DNA from: Romanomermis culicivorax
Lineage: Eukaryota; Nematoda; Enoplea; Mermithida; Mermithidae
Direction: 5' to 3'
Assembly: GCA_963922205.1 (NCBI GenBank)
Contig: CAWUHX010000142.1
Span: 186,001-250,000, forward strand
DNA: 64,000 nucleotides
The notes under the pieces were generated by a model that had not been told where the DNA came from, searched no databases, and saw nothing but the letters and a program-made list of their open reading frames with translations. The position numbers were made by a program, and so were the translations under genes. Shown here one piece after another: positions 44,309 to 55,600 of the stretch (its first letter is position 1; each line of letters opens with the position of its first letter).

Positions 44309-45147
44309 ATTGGATTAGTGGATTGATTATATTGGATTACTGACTTTTTAACCCGCAATAAACAAACAAGATTTGAAATAATGACATACTCCAGAATCGT
44401 GTCAAATTTTGCCGTTTCTGATAGTAACCTCAATTTATGAGGCAAAATTTTGAAGCACTAAAACATAAACTTCTTTTGAACTTTTTCGACATGACATTCG
44501 GTTAAACGCAAATTACGAACTTTTGACCCAAAAACACATAATCAAATTGTTTCCCCTTGGCAGCAGTTTCGCGACTCGTTGCACTTTGATCGAGTTTTTA
44601 GCCCTCAACATAAACATGAGGACGAAGGGAAATTATAAGTACGGCCGTGAATAGGTAAATCTAAAAATAGAATTCCCACTATACCAACCGTCTCATTGAA
44701 CCAACCACCCCACTATACCGACTGTCCCACTATACCAACCAATGTAATAAAATAAAAAACTAAAAAAACAAATAAGAATGTCACGTGAATAAAAATTTGC
44801 GTAACTTACGTTCCCATTGTTGAGTAATGCAAACTAGCATTGATGTAAAAAAACTATGAAAATTCAATTTACCGTTTTGATCTTTTTGGCCAGTGTTTTA
44901 TTAATAATGACCTTTTGATGCTGGCTCAGCTAATTCAGTCTTGCCAGTGAAAGGACATAATTTGCTATTAAAATGTGGAAACCGTGCTTTGCCGAATAAT
45001 TTTTGAATTTTTTCAAAGACCCTTAGCAATCGACTTGTAGACGGAACAAAGTTAACTTGTTGCAAATGCGTTAATGTTACCAAATCAGGAGAAAAAAGGC
45101 AGAATGACAGAAATAATCGAATCCTAAAGGATCCCAAAGCGTGACTG

Positions 45148-46271
45148 GACATTAGAGCAGCGGACAACAGAGCGCAGATATTAGGGCGCGAATATTAGAG
45201 CGCAGGGGCATTAGAGCCCCAGGACATTAGAGCGCAGTGACATTAGAGCGCAGTTACATTAGAACGCATGACAATGGAGCGCAAGGGCGTTAGAGCGCCC
45301 GAACATTAGAGCGCAGGGACACTAAAGGCCCTGTCATACTTCACCGCGCGGTATCGCGCAGTACCTCGCGGTGAAGTATGACAGGGCCTTAAGAGTGAAC
45401 AACTGATTTTTCTGAACCGACACTCCCTGATCTGCATGAACGCAAATTTTAAATTGTTTTTGAACGTAAAAAAGAATAAAACAATCAGTTTTATTTCAAA
45501 AGCTGCGTATATTATTCCATTTTGTTATTTTCGAATTCATGTTGAATTCGAAAATAACAAAATAACACAATTTGATTCAAAAGCTCAAAAGTCAAACATT
45601 TAAAAAATTTTTGTCTCTTTCGCAAATTTGGCGTGAAAAATGTGCATTCCCCATCTTCGTAATAGCTTCTGGAACAAGCATTGCCGATTATCAATTCACA
45701 AAGTGTTTTTACGAACGGAGACAAAAAGAATTGTGGTGGCAGCTGAATATGAAATGCAAAAAGAAACAATACGATTAATGAGCGAGGGAACTAACAATGA
45801 GATATAAAAAGAATAAAAGAGAAAAACGGGGGAAAATGAAAACAAAGAGAAACAGGATTATTGCACAAGGCATAGGAGACGAAAAAATAAGATTGGCGAA
45901 ATAAGAAAAGAAAGAAAAAGAACATAAGATGGGAAAAAATACACCGTGGTGGAAAAATTTATTGACATGAACTTCTTCAGAGTCATGAAAAAATGTGAAG
46001 AATAAGCATTTTTTAGTTGAAAGTTATTTTTCAAATTATTTCATTGTCGTTTTTTTTTATTTTGCCCTGATCTGATGTTTCTGTGCTCTAATATCCTCCG
46101 CTCTAATATCTATGCGCTGTATTGTCTGCGCTCTACTGCCCTTGCGCTCTATTGTGCCTGCGCTTTATTGTCCTGCGCTTTGTTGTCCTGCGCTCTATGC
46201 ACTCTACTGTCCTGCGCTCTAATGTTCCTATGCTCTAATGTTCGCGCTCTATTGTCCCGCGCTCTAATGTC
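45148..46271. mobile_element. Foldback element with minisatellite arms (GACATTAGAGCGCAG unit), nested
   Basis: The left arm (45148-45325) has about twelve units of roughly 15 bp and is itself interrupted by a 64-bp MITE at 45326. The right arm (46074-46271) has about thirteen inverted units (CTGCGCTCTAATGTC). The core contains an inverted pair around 45518-45570. Frames inside (for example 45512-45778) show no domain. Confidence 0.8.
45326..45389. mobile_element. Minimal 64-bp Harbinger-like MITE
   Basis: It is essentially two inverted ends, AGGCCCTGTCATACTTCACC and its complement, joined by a few bases. It is flanked by TAA (45323-45325 and 45390-45392) and inserted at the inner end of a foldback arm. 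Confidence 0.85.
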
Positions 46272-46680
46272 TTGATACCATTTCAAACTTGAATCGGATA
46301 ATTTGTCTGCCCCAAATGATTTTGCAACATGAAAGTTTGCAAGTCACGCATCGAACGGCAAAGCTTCCAAAAATGGGGAAAAGCTGCTAAGAGCTTACGA
46401 GGCAGGCCTTACTCAAATTCAGCGTTCGTCTTGAGATACCGAAATAAAAAATCAAATGGAATTAGCTATGCCATCAAACAACTCTGTTCACTCATCACTT
46501 CTCTATTCACTATTTACAGTGTATTCTACCTATATAACGGTTGGTAAAGTTGGACAGTTGATATAGTAGGACAGTTGGTATAGTAGGATGGTTGAAATTG
46601 TGGGACAGTTGGCATATTGGAACGGTCGGTATAGTGGGATGGTTGGTAAAGTGGGGCACAATTACATGTCCGTTACTGTC

Positions 46681-47891
46681 TATTCCCAAGTGGGCAGTTC
46701 CCAAGTGAGCGATTCACAAGTGAGCGAATCCCAAGTGAACGATTCCCAAGTGAGTGAATTCCCAATTGATTAATTCCCTTGTGAGCGATTCCCAATTGAG
46801 CTAATTCCCAGGTGACCGAATTTCCAATTGAGCGATTCCCAAACGAGCGATTGATATGTAATATTGTAATTGTAAATTGTAAATTGTAAATTGTAAATTG
46901 TAAATTGTAAATTGTAAATTGTAAATTGTAAATTGTAATTGTTAATGTAATAACACTTTCTTCATATTTTCCTTCTTTATCTTATATTTTACTAAATTTC
47001 GTTTTTCTTTCATTCTACGTGTTGCTTATGTTTTCGTTTATAAATGTTTTTACGTTTCCATCCTTTGTCTCTGCTTTCTTTCATTTTCTTTTTTCTTGTC
47101 TTTTTCTCTTGATACACGACATTATAAGTTTTGATTTTAAATAATCAAATTCTCCAATAAAATAACCATACAATGCGGCACGCTCTATTTCCTATTTAAT
47201 TTTATCCTTTGTGATTTATTCTTCATTCTTACTTACTTATCATCTTAGTTTTTCTTTTTACTTCTTCATCTCTTTCTTTTTCTATTATCCTGATTCTTTT
47301 TTTTTTGTTCTTTTTTTACATTATTTTTTCTTTCTTCCTTGCAACTTTCTCTATCTGTCACTTTTTTCATGTTTTTTTTGTCTTTTTCTATTGCTTTTCC
47401 ACCTATTTTCACTTATTTTCAGTGTTTTCATTTTTGTTGATGTTTCCTTTCTCTTGATGTTTTGTTTCTTCCAGCATTCTTTTGTTTATGTTTTTATGAA
47501 GATTTTCACACTTACAACGATGAAAGACAACTGTACAAGAATTATACGGGAGACTACGGTTATTTAAAATGACGCCTTGTAATGCACTGTATTCTGAGCA
47601 AAGAAAGAAAAAATTAGATGACAAGGAAGAAAATGAAAGAAAACAGAGACAAAAGATGAAAGCGTAGAAACATACATCAATGACAACATAAGCAATACAC
47701 GCAGAAACGAAAGAAACAAGAAATAAATACAAAAAATATAAGGTAAAGAAGGAAAATATGAAGAAAGCGTTGTTACGTTCTCGATCGCTCGTTTAGAATC
47801 GCCCAATAGGGAATTCGCTCAATTGGGAATCACTCATTTGTGAATCGCACACTTGAGAATCGCTCACTTGGGAATCGTTCACATGAGAATA
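46681..47891. mobile_element. Foldback element with minisatellite arms (ATTCCCAAGTGAGCG unit)
   Basis: The left arm (46681-46858) has about twelve 15-bp units. The right arm (47780-47891) has about seven inverted units (CGCTCACTTGGGAAT). The core holds a (GTAAATT)n array and a long pyrimidine-rich stretch; the Phe/Leu-rich frames there are not genes. It begins 25 bases after the end of the previous foldback element. Confidence 0.8.
46868..46941. repeat. Microsatellite (GTAAATT)n
   Basis: About ten perfect 7-bp units inside the foldback element. Confidence 0.9.
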
Positions 47892-47894
47892 CAC

Positions 47895-50800
47895 CCATGG
47901 CAACGAGTAGTCCAATTTTTTCAAGTTAGCCTCGGAGCGCAGAAGGATGTTTAAGAAAATAATAAGCGGCCTGTGTACCGGAACCGACTCCTTTTCTTCC
48001 ATAGTTAGGAGTACAACTTGAAAAAAAGATTCGTGCATAACATTCAGTTTTATTATCTGCTCACAGATTTTTATGAATTATTTGGCATTATGATGCTCAT
48101 GTAGACAAATGAACTATAAATTCCATTTGACCAGGCTCTTGAGCATTTAATACAACAGACTCAACTTTCCAGACCTATATAGTATAGAATTTTCATTGGA
48201 TATGATCGTGACGATCAAGTGTAAGCAAATGAGACAGAGATTGCTAGTTTACATGTAGCACGTCTCAACAGCCAGCATAGCACAGGAGGCGAAAAAAGCA
48301 TGCGCTCGATATATCCTAATGGAACTACAATACTGTCGTGCAACTAATCATATCATAAGCTCCTAACATTACACAACCCTGAATTTTGTCTAAGCGCAAG
48401 ATTATTCAGCCATTACATGGAATAACTTTTCCATTGGAGTAATTGTGCATGCAGTTAATCCAGTCTTCGTCCAAGTTTGATTGTTTCGCACATGTTGTTT
48501 TCAGTGTAAAAGGAAGGATCAAGGATAAAAATGCTTCACTCATGTCATAAAGGGATGTTACTATGCCATAATGTATACGTTAATTATTTTTTGTAAGTTG
48601 ACTGAACGAGTCTACAGTCAAACGCTACATCGCAGAGCACCTCATGATATCTTAGCGTTCACAGTCTCGCCTTCGGTGTTACCACTGCTGCGTGTGCCCC
48701 TGAATATCCATTTTGACTGCAAACATGTCAATTCATTTGCTCTCTCATGTTAATGAGCTTTTCATCAACACGTAAGTCCGATTTTAACAATTTATTTACT
48801 TTACCAAAATCACTTATGTAACTACAAATGCCTCCGAACAAGCACAATATACAATTCAAAATTTAAATATTTACTCTTCGTTTTGACCTAAAATGTACTC
48901 TGGTTCACATCGCAGTACACACATTGCCGTGCGGCTTACCCCATTTCACGATACGGCAAGTGTTTGTGCGCCAAATTAAGGGTCAGCAATAGTAGATGGT
49001 CTTACGCAACACTTCATACATTTTCCAGAACAAAAAAGCTTTATCTCTGCCATTCAGCTAAAGGATATCCTCACGAAACTAGTTTACTTTTTGTTGTAAG
49101 TAACCAAAACTTGGCAAAGGCACTATTTATATAACGGTTACCATCATCACTGTACTTCTGCCCGCTTACTAGTACACTGTGAGTAAAATTTTGTGTGGAG
49201 TCGAATCTTTTGTCATCTTGTAATTTGTCATGTAAATTCCTGTTAATTACCACAGTACTATTTTTAGAGAAATTTATTTTTGACGTATGAAATTCAAAGA
49301 ATAGTGCGAAGACCAATAGGGCGCCTGATACGAGATTTTGGATGGCGCAGAATCAACCCGTCACCAGGTAAACGCTTATATATCTCTGACTTGGCTTGAT
49401 CAATAGTTAGAAAACTGACACTTCGTATTATTCTCCTGAACCTGATCGTTGAGTGAATGCATTAACCTTGAAGGTAATGAAAAAAAGTTTCGTCTCTCTC
49501 ACTACAACAGATCAATTTTAAATCATCAAATTCTTTCAGAAACTCATTTTTTATTGGATAAATTTATTGAACAATGTTAGTACTTTTCGTATCTCTTCTT
49601 TCTATTCAAGATTTTTCAGGAGTCTAATTTTTTGCTGAGTTGCAACTGTACTGTGTCTACAGATTGATGCTGAATGGACCGTGCTCTGAATTTTACTTTG
49701 GCTCATCATCATTCATGACATTGTTTCATCATTGTGGATAATACTGTACTTATCGATTATGTTAATGAAACTATCCAGCTCTAAATTCCCAAATTAAATT
49801 TGTTACACATACGTGTAATAAGATCACGTTCTCTTCCCGAATTTCATGTGTCACGTACACATTTAACAGAAGTATCTGTCCATTGTATTTTGTTCCATTG
49901 TATGCGGCTTAACAAATCAACAGTGGATAATCAAGATCACATGCTACCCTTTTTCAGTTACCCGTATCTGTATTCTGATTGAGAATGAAAGTATGCTTCG
50001 CAACAATTATTCAGTTTTCACATCCTGAATCTGTCTTTGAAATTTGGAGTTTGGTAAAACCTACTTTGTCGTACAATTTTTTTCAAATCTGTCAAAATTC
50101 TTCTGCGTTATTAGTTCTTTAACCTATAGCATTGTAAAAATATCCTGAAGATTACTGTTTCGAAAATACTCCTTCGACAGTGGTAGAAAATAAATACATC
50201 CACTTTTCGGAACAATGTTAGTAAGTTTCCGAATCGAAATTAATATCGATTTTTATACATGATGCTCATTCAACCGATGTCTCCAGTATTGCGCGATCGC
50301 GTTAATTAGTGGCATCGTCACTAAATATGCAAATAAGCGCCTTTGGATGGTCAATTTACTTTACTTTTCTTCTTCCTCCAGTTTCCCTCTCTCACTCTTC
50401 TAAAGCCATCTTTCTCTCTTTTTCTCTTTTATTTGCTTTCTCTGCGCCTTTCCAAATGAAACGTACGTTGTACGCGTATTTCTTTTTCGAGAAGATGGGA
50501 CCACCTTACCGTACCAGTCGTCCCAAGGCACCTCCGTGTTGTCCACACATTTCTAAAACGTTATGTAATCGGGTTTAAAAATAAAATAAAATCGGCCTGG
50601 ATAAGTGGTCCATCCATCCGGATGTGGGTACGACAACAGTACCGGCAATTGGGACTTGGTTACTCATGATCAATTTAAAGGTCTGTGGATTTATTGACCA
50701 TATAACAGTGGAGGTACGCGTTTATTAGCACTTGTAAGCAAAGGATCAGATTACGCATTGCATGTACGGAAAAATAAACAGTATGATTTCATAGGTATCT

Positions 50801-52600
50801 AATCCCAACATTTATATTCTCCTCGAACTCTTCTCATCAACATTACTTAACGGACATCAAAATTGAAGAACGAGCGTGATTAAATTTTTGTAAGCCTGGA
50901 ACAGTGACAATTTTTTTGCTTGTTAAACAGTCGGAAAATCTGAACAACGAACGTTCTAATGAACTGTGAAAATTGCTTTATCCTGGCCGTCCGGCTCTAT
51001 TAATATTGCTTTTTTGTTGCTTTTTGGACTTCTACGCGCTATAACATGTAAAAATTCTCGCAAAGCACATCGAGCTTAAGTAGAGGTGTACAAATTCTGA
51101 AAACATGCATTCAATGACTTAGATTAATTTTCATAAATACGCCGAGTAGTCTGACCTTGGGCGGCAATTGAATGTCACAAAAATTTAAAATATTATAAAA
51201 TTCACCATCTACCGGAAAACTGAAAAGCGAAAACTAACGTGCTATCACTTAGAGAATTGATGGAGAGCTACGATAGTGGACTGCATCTTCGCAAATTACG
51301 GTGTGAATATGATAAAAAAAGGAAAATGTAGTGTGGGTATAGTTTTGCCCTTGAACATGTTACTTTTCAGATTTGATTATCTGCTCTTGTCAGTCAGTTA
51401 CTAACACCTAAATAATGCATGCAGTCCTCGAATTCAAGGATCACAAATGACTGCCCGTGTAAAGTTCAATTCAAATAGTTCAATAAAATGATACTGGAGT
51501 AAAAGAGTAAACGTTTTTTCATTATTGATTCGTTTGGTGATTTTCTACTTTTCTGGTAGTCAGTTTCACAGTCACATAAATTTCATAGTAAATTCAGCGC
51601 ATGAATGTATGAGAGAACAATGGGCTGTTCAAACATTGCATTTGTGTGAATCAGCAAGAATTCGACTACAGGATGTTCACCATTGTCGACAAAATTACCT
51701 AACTTCCCGCAATAATTAGGTCATATCACGATTCCAGATGTTATTCTATGTACAAAACTTTTCTGCGCCCACGTGTCTACTCCTCTTATATAACAGGCAA
51801 AATAAACAAAAAATACTTTTTCTCTTGATGTGTACCGTACTTATGCTACTTTTTCGATGGAAAAATATACAAAATAACTTCGAATTCTTTTTTTATGGTA
51901 CAATATGCTTGAAAATAAAACGTCTACTAGCCCGCGAAATAACAATAATAATAATAATAATAATAAGCTTCGTGTACACATAAATTACGAAGAATTTGAA
52001 AAGTTTTCGAGTACATGGCCAAAAAAATAGAATGTTCAAAGCAAAAAGATTTTCAACATCTTGATCACGAATTCAAAATTCCTGAACACAAAAACTGTTA
52101 CTTTTGGAAAGATTCGACTGTAATAGAATTTTACACATTTTTTGTAGCGTTGCGAAAAGGTGGGATGTTTCTAAAATATCACGTTCCAATTAGAATTATA
52201 AAAGCTGAAGAAGGTATGCTTGCATGCATGCAAAAGTTACATGCCAAAAATTGCTTTCTATGAACACATCTTCAAATTTCCTTTTTCTTTTTCGTTATTA
52301 TGTTAATTTTTTCTTTCATTCTTGATGGCTTTGTTGGATGATTATTCACTGGATAATTTTCAGATTTTTTGTTGCTTCTTGATTCTCAACAGCTTCTTTT
52401 TTTATTTCTTCGTATGTTTCTCCATCAGTGTGGTTTTCATGCATATTTTACTTCTATATTTTCTCTTCTTTCTGTTCCAGTAACTTATATTTTACATTAT
52501 TGTCAAATTTTGTTATTTTGCTTCTTTCTGTGATTCATATTTCGTCTCTCATTGAATTTTTTTGTTCATTGGTTTCTTACATTTCTCAACTTTAGTCGTT
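47895..52600. other. Upstream region of the cky-1 homologue, nothing else recognised
   Basis: About 4.7 kb without a defensible gene or element. It should contain the promoter and the first exon(s) of the bHLH-PAS gene, but I could not identify the start exon. An (AAT)n microsatellite lies at about 51943-51965 and a pyrimidine-rich tract at 52270-52600. Confidence 0.35.
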
Positions 52601-52613
52601 TTTTTCATACCAG

Positions 52614-55600
52614 TAGGTCAACAAGAGGAGCTTCAAAACATAGACGGGATTTGATAAATACGGAAATCGAAAAGCTCAAAGACCTGCTGCCTTTATCCGA
52701 AACAATCAGACAGAGGTTGTTTCAACTGCAAGTTATGTCGTTGGTTTGTATATTTGTCCGAAAAGAAAGATATTTACCTCGGCGTAAGCGACTTGATTCT
52801 TTGTCAGCCTACTTTTTAAACCAGGCTGACTATCTTACTGTATTCAAAAATTATATGTGATTTTTGGAAACAATGGGAGTTGCAACAGCGAGAGTTAAAT
52901 ATTTCTCATCTAGTTCGTAATTCAATTCAGTGATTTTCCTTGTCAATATTTTGTTTTATGTTTTCAGTTTTAACTCCTCCCTATGGCAATAATTTCAAAG
53001 TAAATTCCAACAATGATTTCGATTATGACGTCTGCAAAGTAAGGATAAAGTTCATATTGTTCATTATTGTTCCACTGTTGTTCTAGTGTTTTTCTACTGT
53101 TCTCATGCTTAGCATCCTGAATTTGAATTCCCAATGTAGATCAAAAATATTTGAAGAATACCATAATTTCAATCATTGTGCCAAATTTTTGATGAAGTTT
53201 TTGTAGTCTTTATACCAATTAAGATAATGAAATCAGAGTTGTGTTTAGCAGCCTGGGGCCGGTTTCATCAATGAGACTTAAGCTCCAGCTGAGCTGCAGC
53301 TTAAGCTGTAGCTTAACTCTATATGTTATATCATTGTCGTTAAGCTGCGGCCCAACTGTAGCTTAACTCATACACACAAAACATATCGAGAAAGTTGAGC
53401 TGCAGCTGAGCTGCACATTAACGGCAATGTAATAACATACGGAGTTAAGCCACAGCTCAGCTGCAGCAGCTTAACTTTCTCGATATGTTTTGTGTGCATG
53501 AGCTAAGCTACAGTTGAGCTACAGCTTGACGGCAATGTTATAACATATAAAGTTAAGCTACAGCTTAAGCTGCAGCTCAGCTGGAGCTTAAGTCACTTTG
53601 ATGAAAACGGCCCCTGATCTTTACGCCACTTTCATTCAACGAACAAACCAGAATTTGCAGTGAGACCAAAGTTGAGGATCATTTGCATCTGAATCATACG
53701 ATAATCATAATGCTTGATATAGTTTACAGCAACGTGAGTAATGCACAACAATTATTTTTTTCCGAGATGTCCTATTTATACGAAAATTTGCATAAATATA
53801 AAAAATAATCATGCATTGGATAAATCCTTGTAAATACAGAGACCAAAAGCTCACTTCCCTGATTTCGTTTAAATTTGAGAGCTTTAAAACATGGAGGTGA
53901 TAGAATATCTGATTTCCGTAATGTAAAAATTGTTCCTGGCGCCGTTTTTACTAAAGTGGTTTAAGCTCGAGATTATCTCGACTACAAAAAAGAAAACTTC
54001 GGTTTTAGTGGTTTCACTAACGTCGCGATCATCCCGAGCTCGAGATTATCTCGACGTCGCGATTATCTCGAGCTCAGGTTTAAGTCAGAGTTCGAGTTGT
54101 TGGGTTTTACTAACATTTTTCATTTAATCCTGATCCTCACGTCGGTTTCGGCTACACACAGAAGTTAATCTTAGTAGCGAGCAGGTCTAAGTCCGAACAT
54201 TTTCGTTTTTTTCCGCCAATTGTTAGAAAATAATAATATAAAATAGGATGTAAAAAAGATAGAGAAAGAAAAGGAAAAAGAGGAGAGAGAGAGAGAGAAA
54301 TAAGTAAATCATAACGAAGAATTCAAATCAACTTCCAATTTTTTAATCTCCAAAATTTAGCAACACGAAACTGCAGCCCTCACTTCATGGCGTGGTACAC
54401 TGGTAATTCAATGTTAAATTTACGGCATTGTCATAAGTAATACCGCGTTTTGGGTTCCCACAGATTACTTTTGGCCACAAATTTTTGTTTTTCAAACGCA
54501 ATTCTTTTTTTCTCCAGGACAAGCTTCTCCTTCTCCATGGCGATTTTTTCACGTTAAAGGATCCACACTTTTAACCCATTCTGTTGCGTCCTGTCTAGCT
54601 GTTACTTTTTCATATAGTAAAGGCATGTGCAGCCATGTTTTACATTTCTCCCATAATGGTTTCCAAACAAACATATCTTTTTGGTTTTTTTAGTTTTTGC
54701 AGTTTTTCTAACACGTGTCTTACAAACCACCCACTTTTTCCGTTTTCATATTTTTTATAAGGACGCGCCACATGTGTTTTTATTGCCGCATGGTCGAGAT
54801 CATCTCGAAGTCGGACTTAAACCTCAGGTTCAGCTAATCCCGAGCTCGAACTTTTTAGTGAAACCCAAAAAAGATGAAACCGACGTCGCACGTCGCGCTC
54901 AGCTGCAACTCAGTTTCAAGCACTCAATACCGATGTAGTGATGATCATCAGTTTCAGTTAGTGAAACCGGCTCCTGGTGTTTTACATGCCAATCTATTAT
55001 GGTTGAAAAGTTGTAAACTATAGACTATTTTCCAAATGAGCCTCGTGCACACCAAGATGTTCATGCAAATAATAAACAACCAGCATACACTTTTTTCTCG
55101 AATTGACCAGTTTACGATGCATGTTTACTGTCTGCTCGCTGATTTCTACGGATTATTTTGCTTTTCGTGGCTCATTTGAAACTTGATAGACTACATTTCT
55201 AGAAATTTCAATGTAAAGAAGGCCTCTGCGAAAAAAAGAACAGTCGACGCTCGTCTCACTTTGGCGCCCCATCTTACTCTGCCATTTTAACACTGTTTCC
55301 GATCATTTATTCAACCAAAATCTTAGGCTTAGGCTTAGGCTTAGGCTTAAGCTTAGGCTTAGGCTTAGGCTTAGGATTAGGCTTAGGCTTAGGCTTAAGC
55401 TTAGGCTTAGGCTTAGGCTTAGGCTTAGGCTTAGGCTTAGGCTTAGGCTTAGGCTTAGGCTTAGGCTTAGGCTTAGGCTTAGGCTTAGGCTTAGGCTTAG
55501 GCTTAGGCTTAGGCTTAGGCTTAGGCTTAGGCTTAGGCTTAGGCTTAGGCTTAGGCTTAGGCTTAGGCTTAGGCTTAGGCTTAGGCTTAGGCTTAGGCTT

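Larger units (their letters stand above)
44675..46656. mobile_element. Foldback element with minisatellite arms (ACTATACCAACCGTCCC unit), outer of a nest
   Basis: The left arm (44675-44743) holds four units. The right arm (46538-46656) holds about seven in inverted orientation (GGTTGGTATAGTGGGA). A second foldback element (45148-46271) lies wholly inside. No transposase is seen in either. Confidence 0.75.

Noticed and set aside
46681-46858. CRISPR-like look of regularly spaced repeats
   Set aside because: Units of 15 bp are contiguous and lack unique spacers; the inverted partner array shows it is a foldback arm in a eukaryote.
47211-47806. Phe/Leu-rich ORFs
   Set aside because: Pyrimidine-rich core of a foldback element; low-complexity.
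52015-52263. 82-aa ORF as first exon of the bHLH-PAS gene
   Set aside because: Its donor-like GAAG/GTATGC leaves one base, which does not fit the phase needed at 52614.
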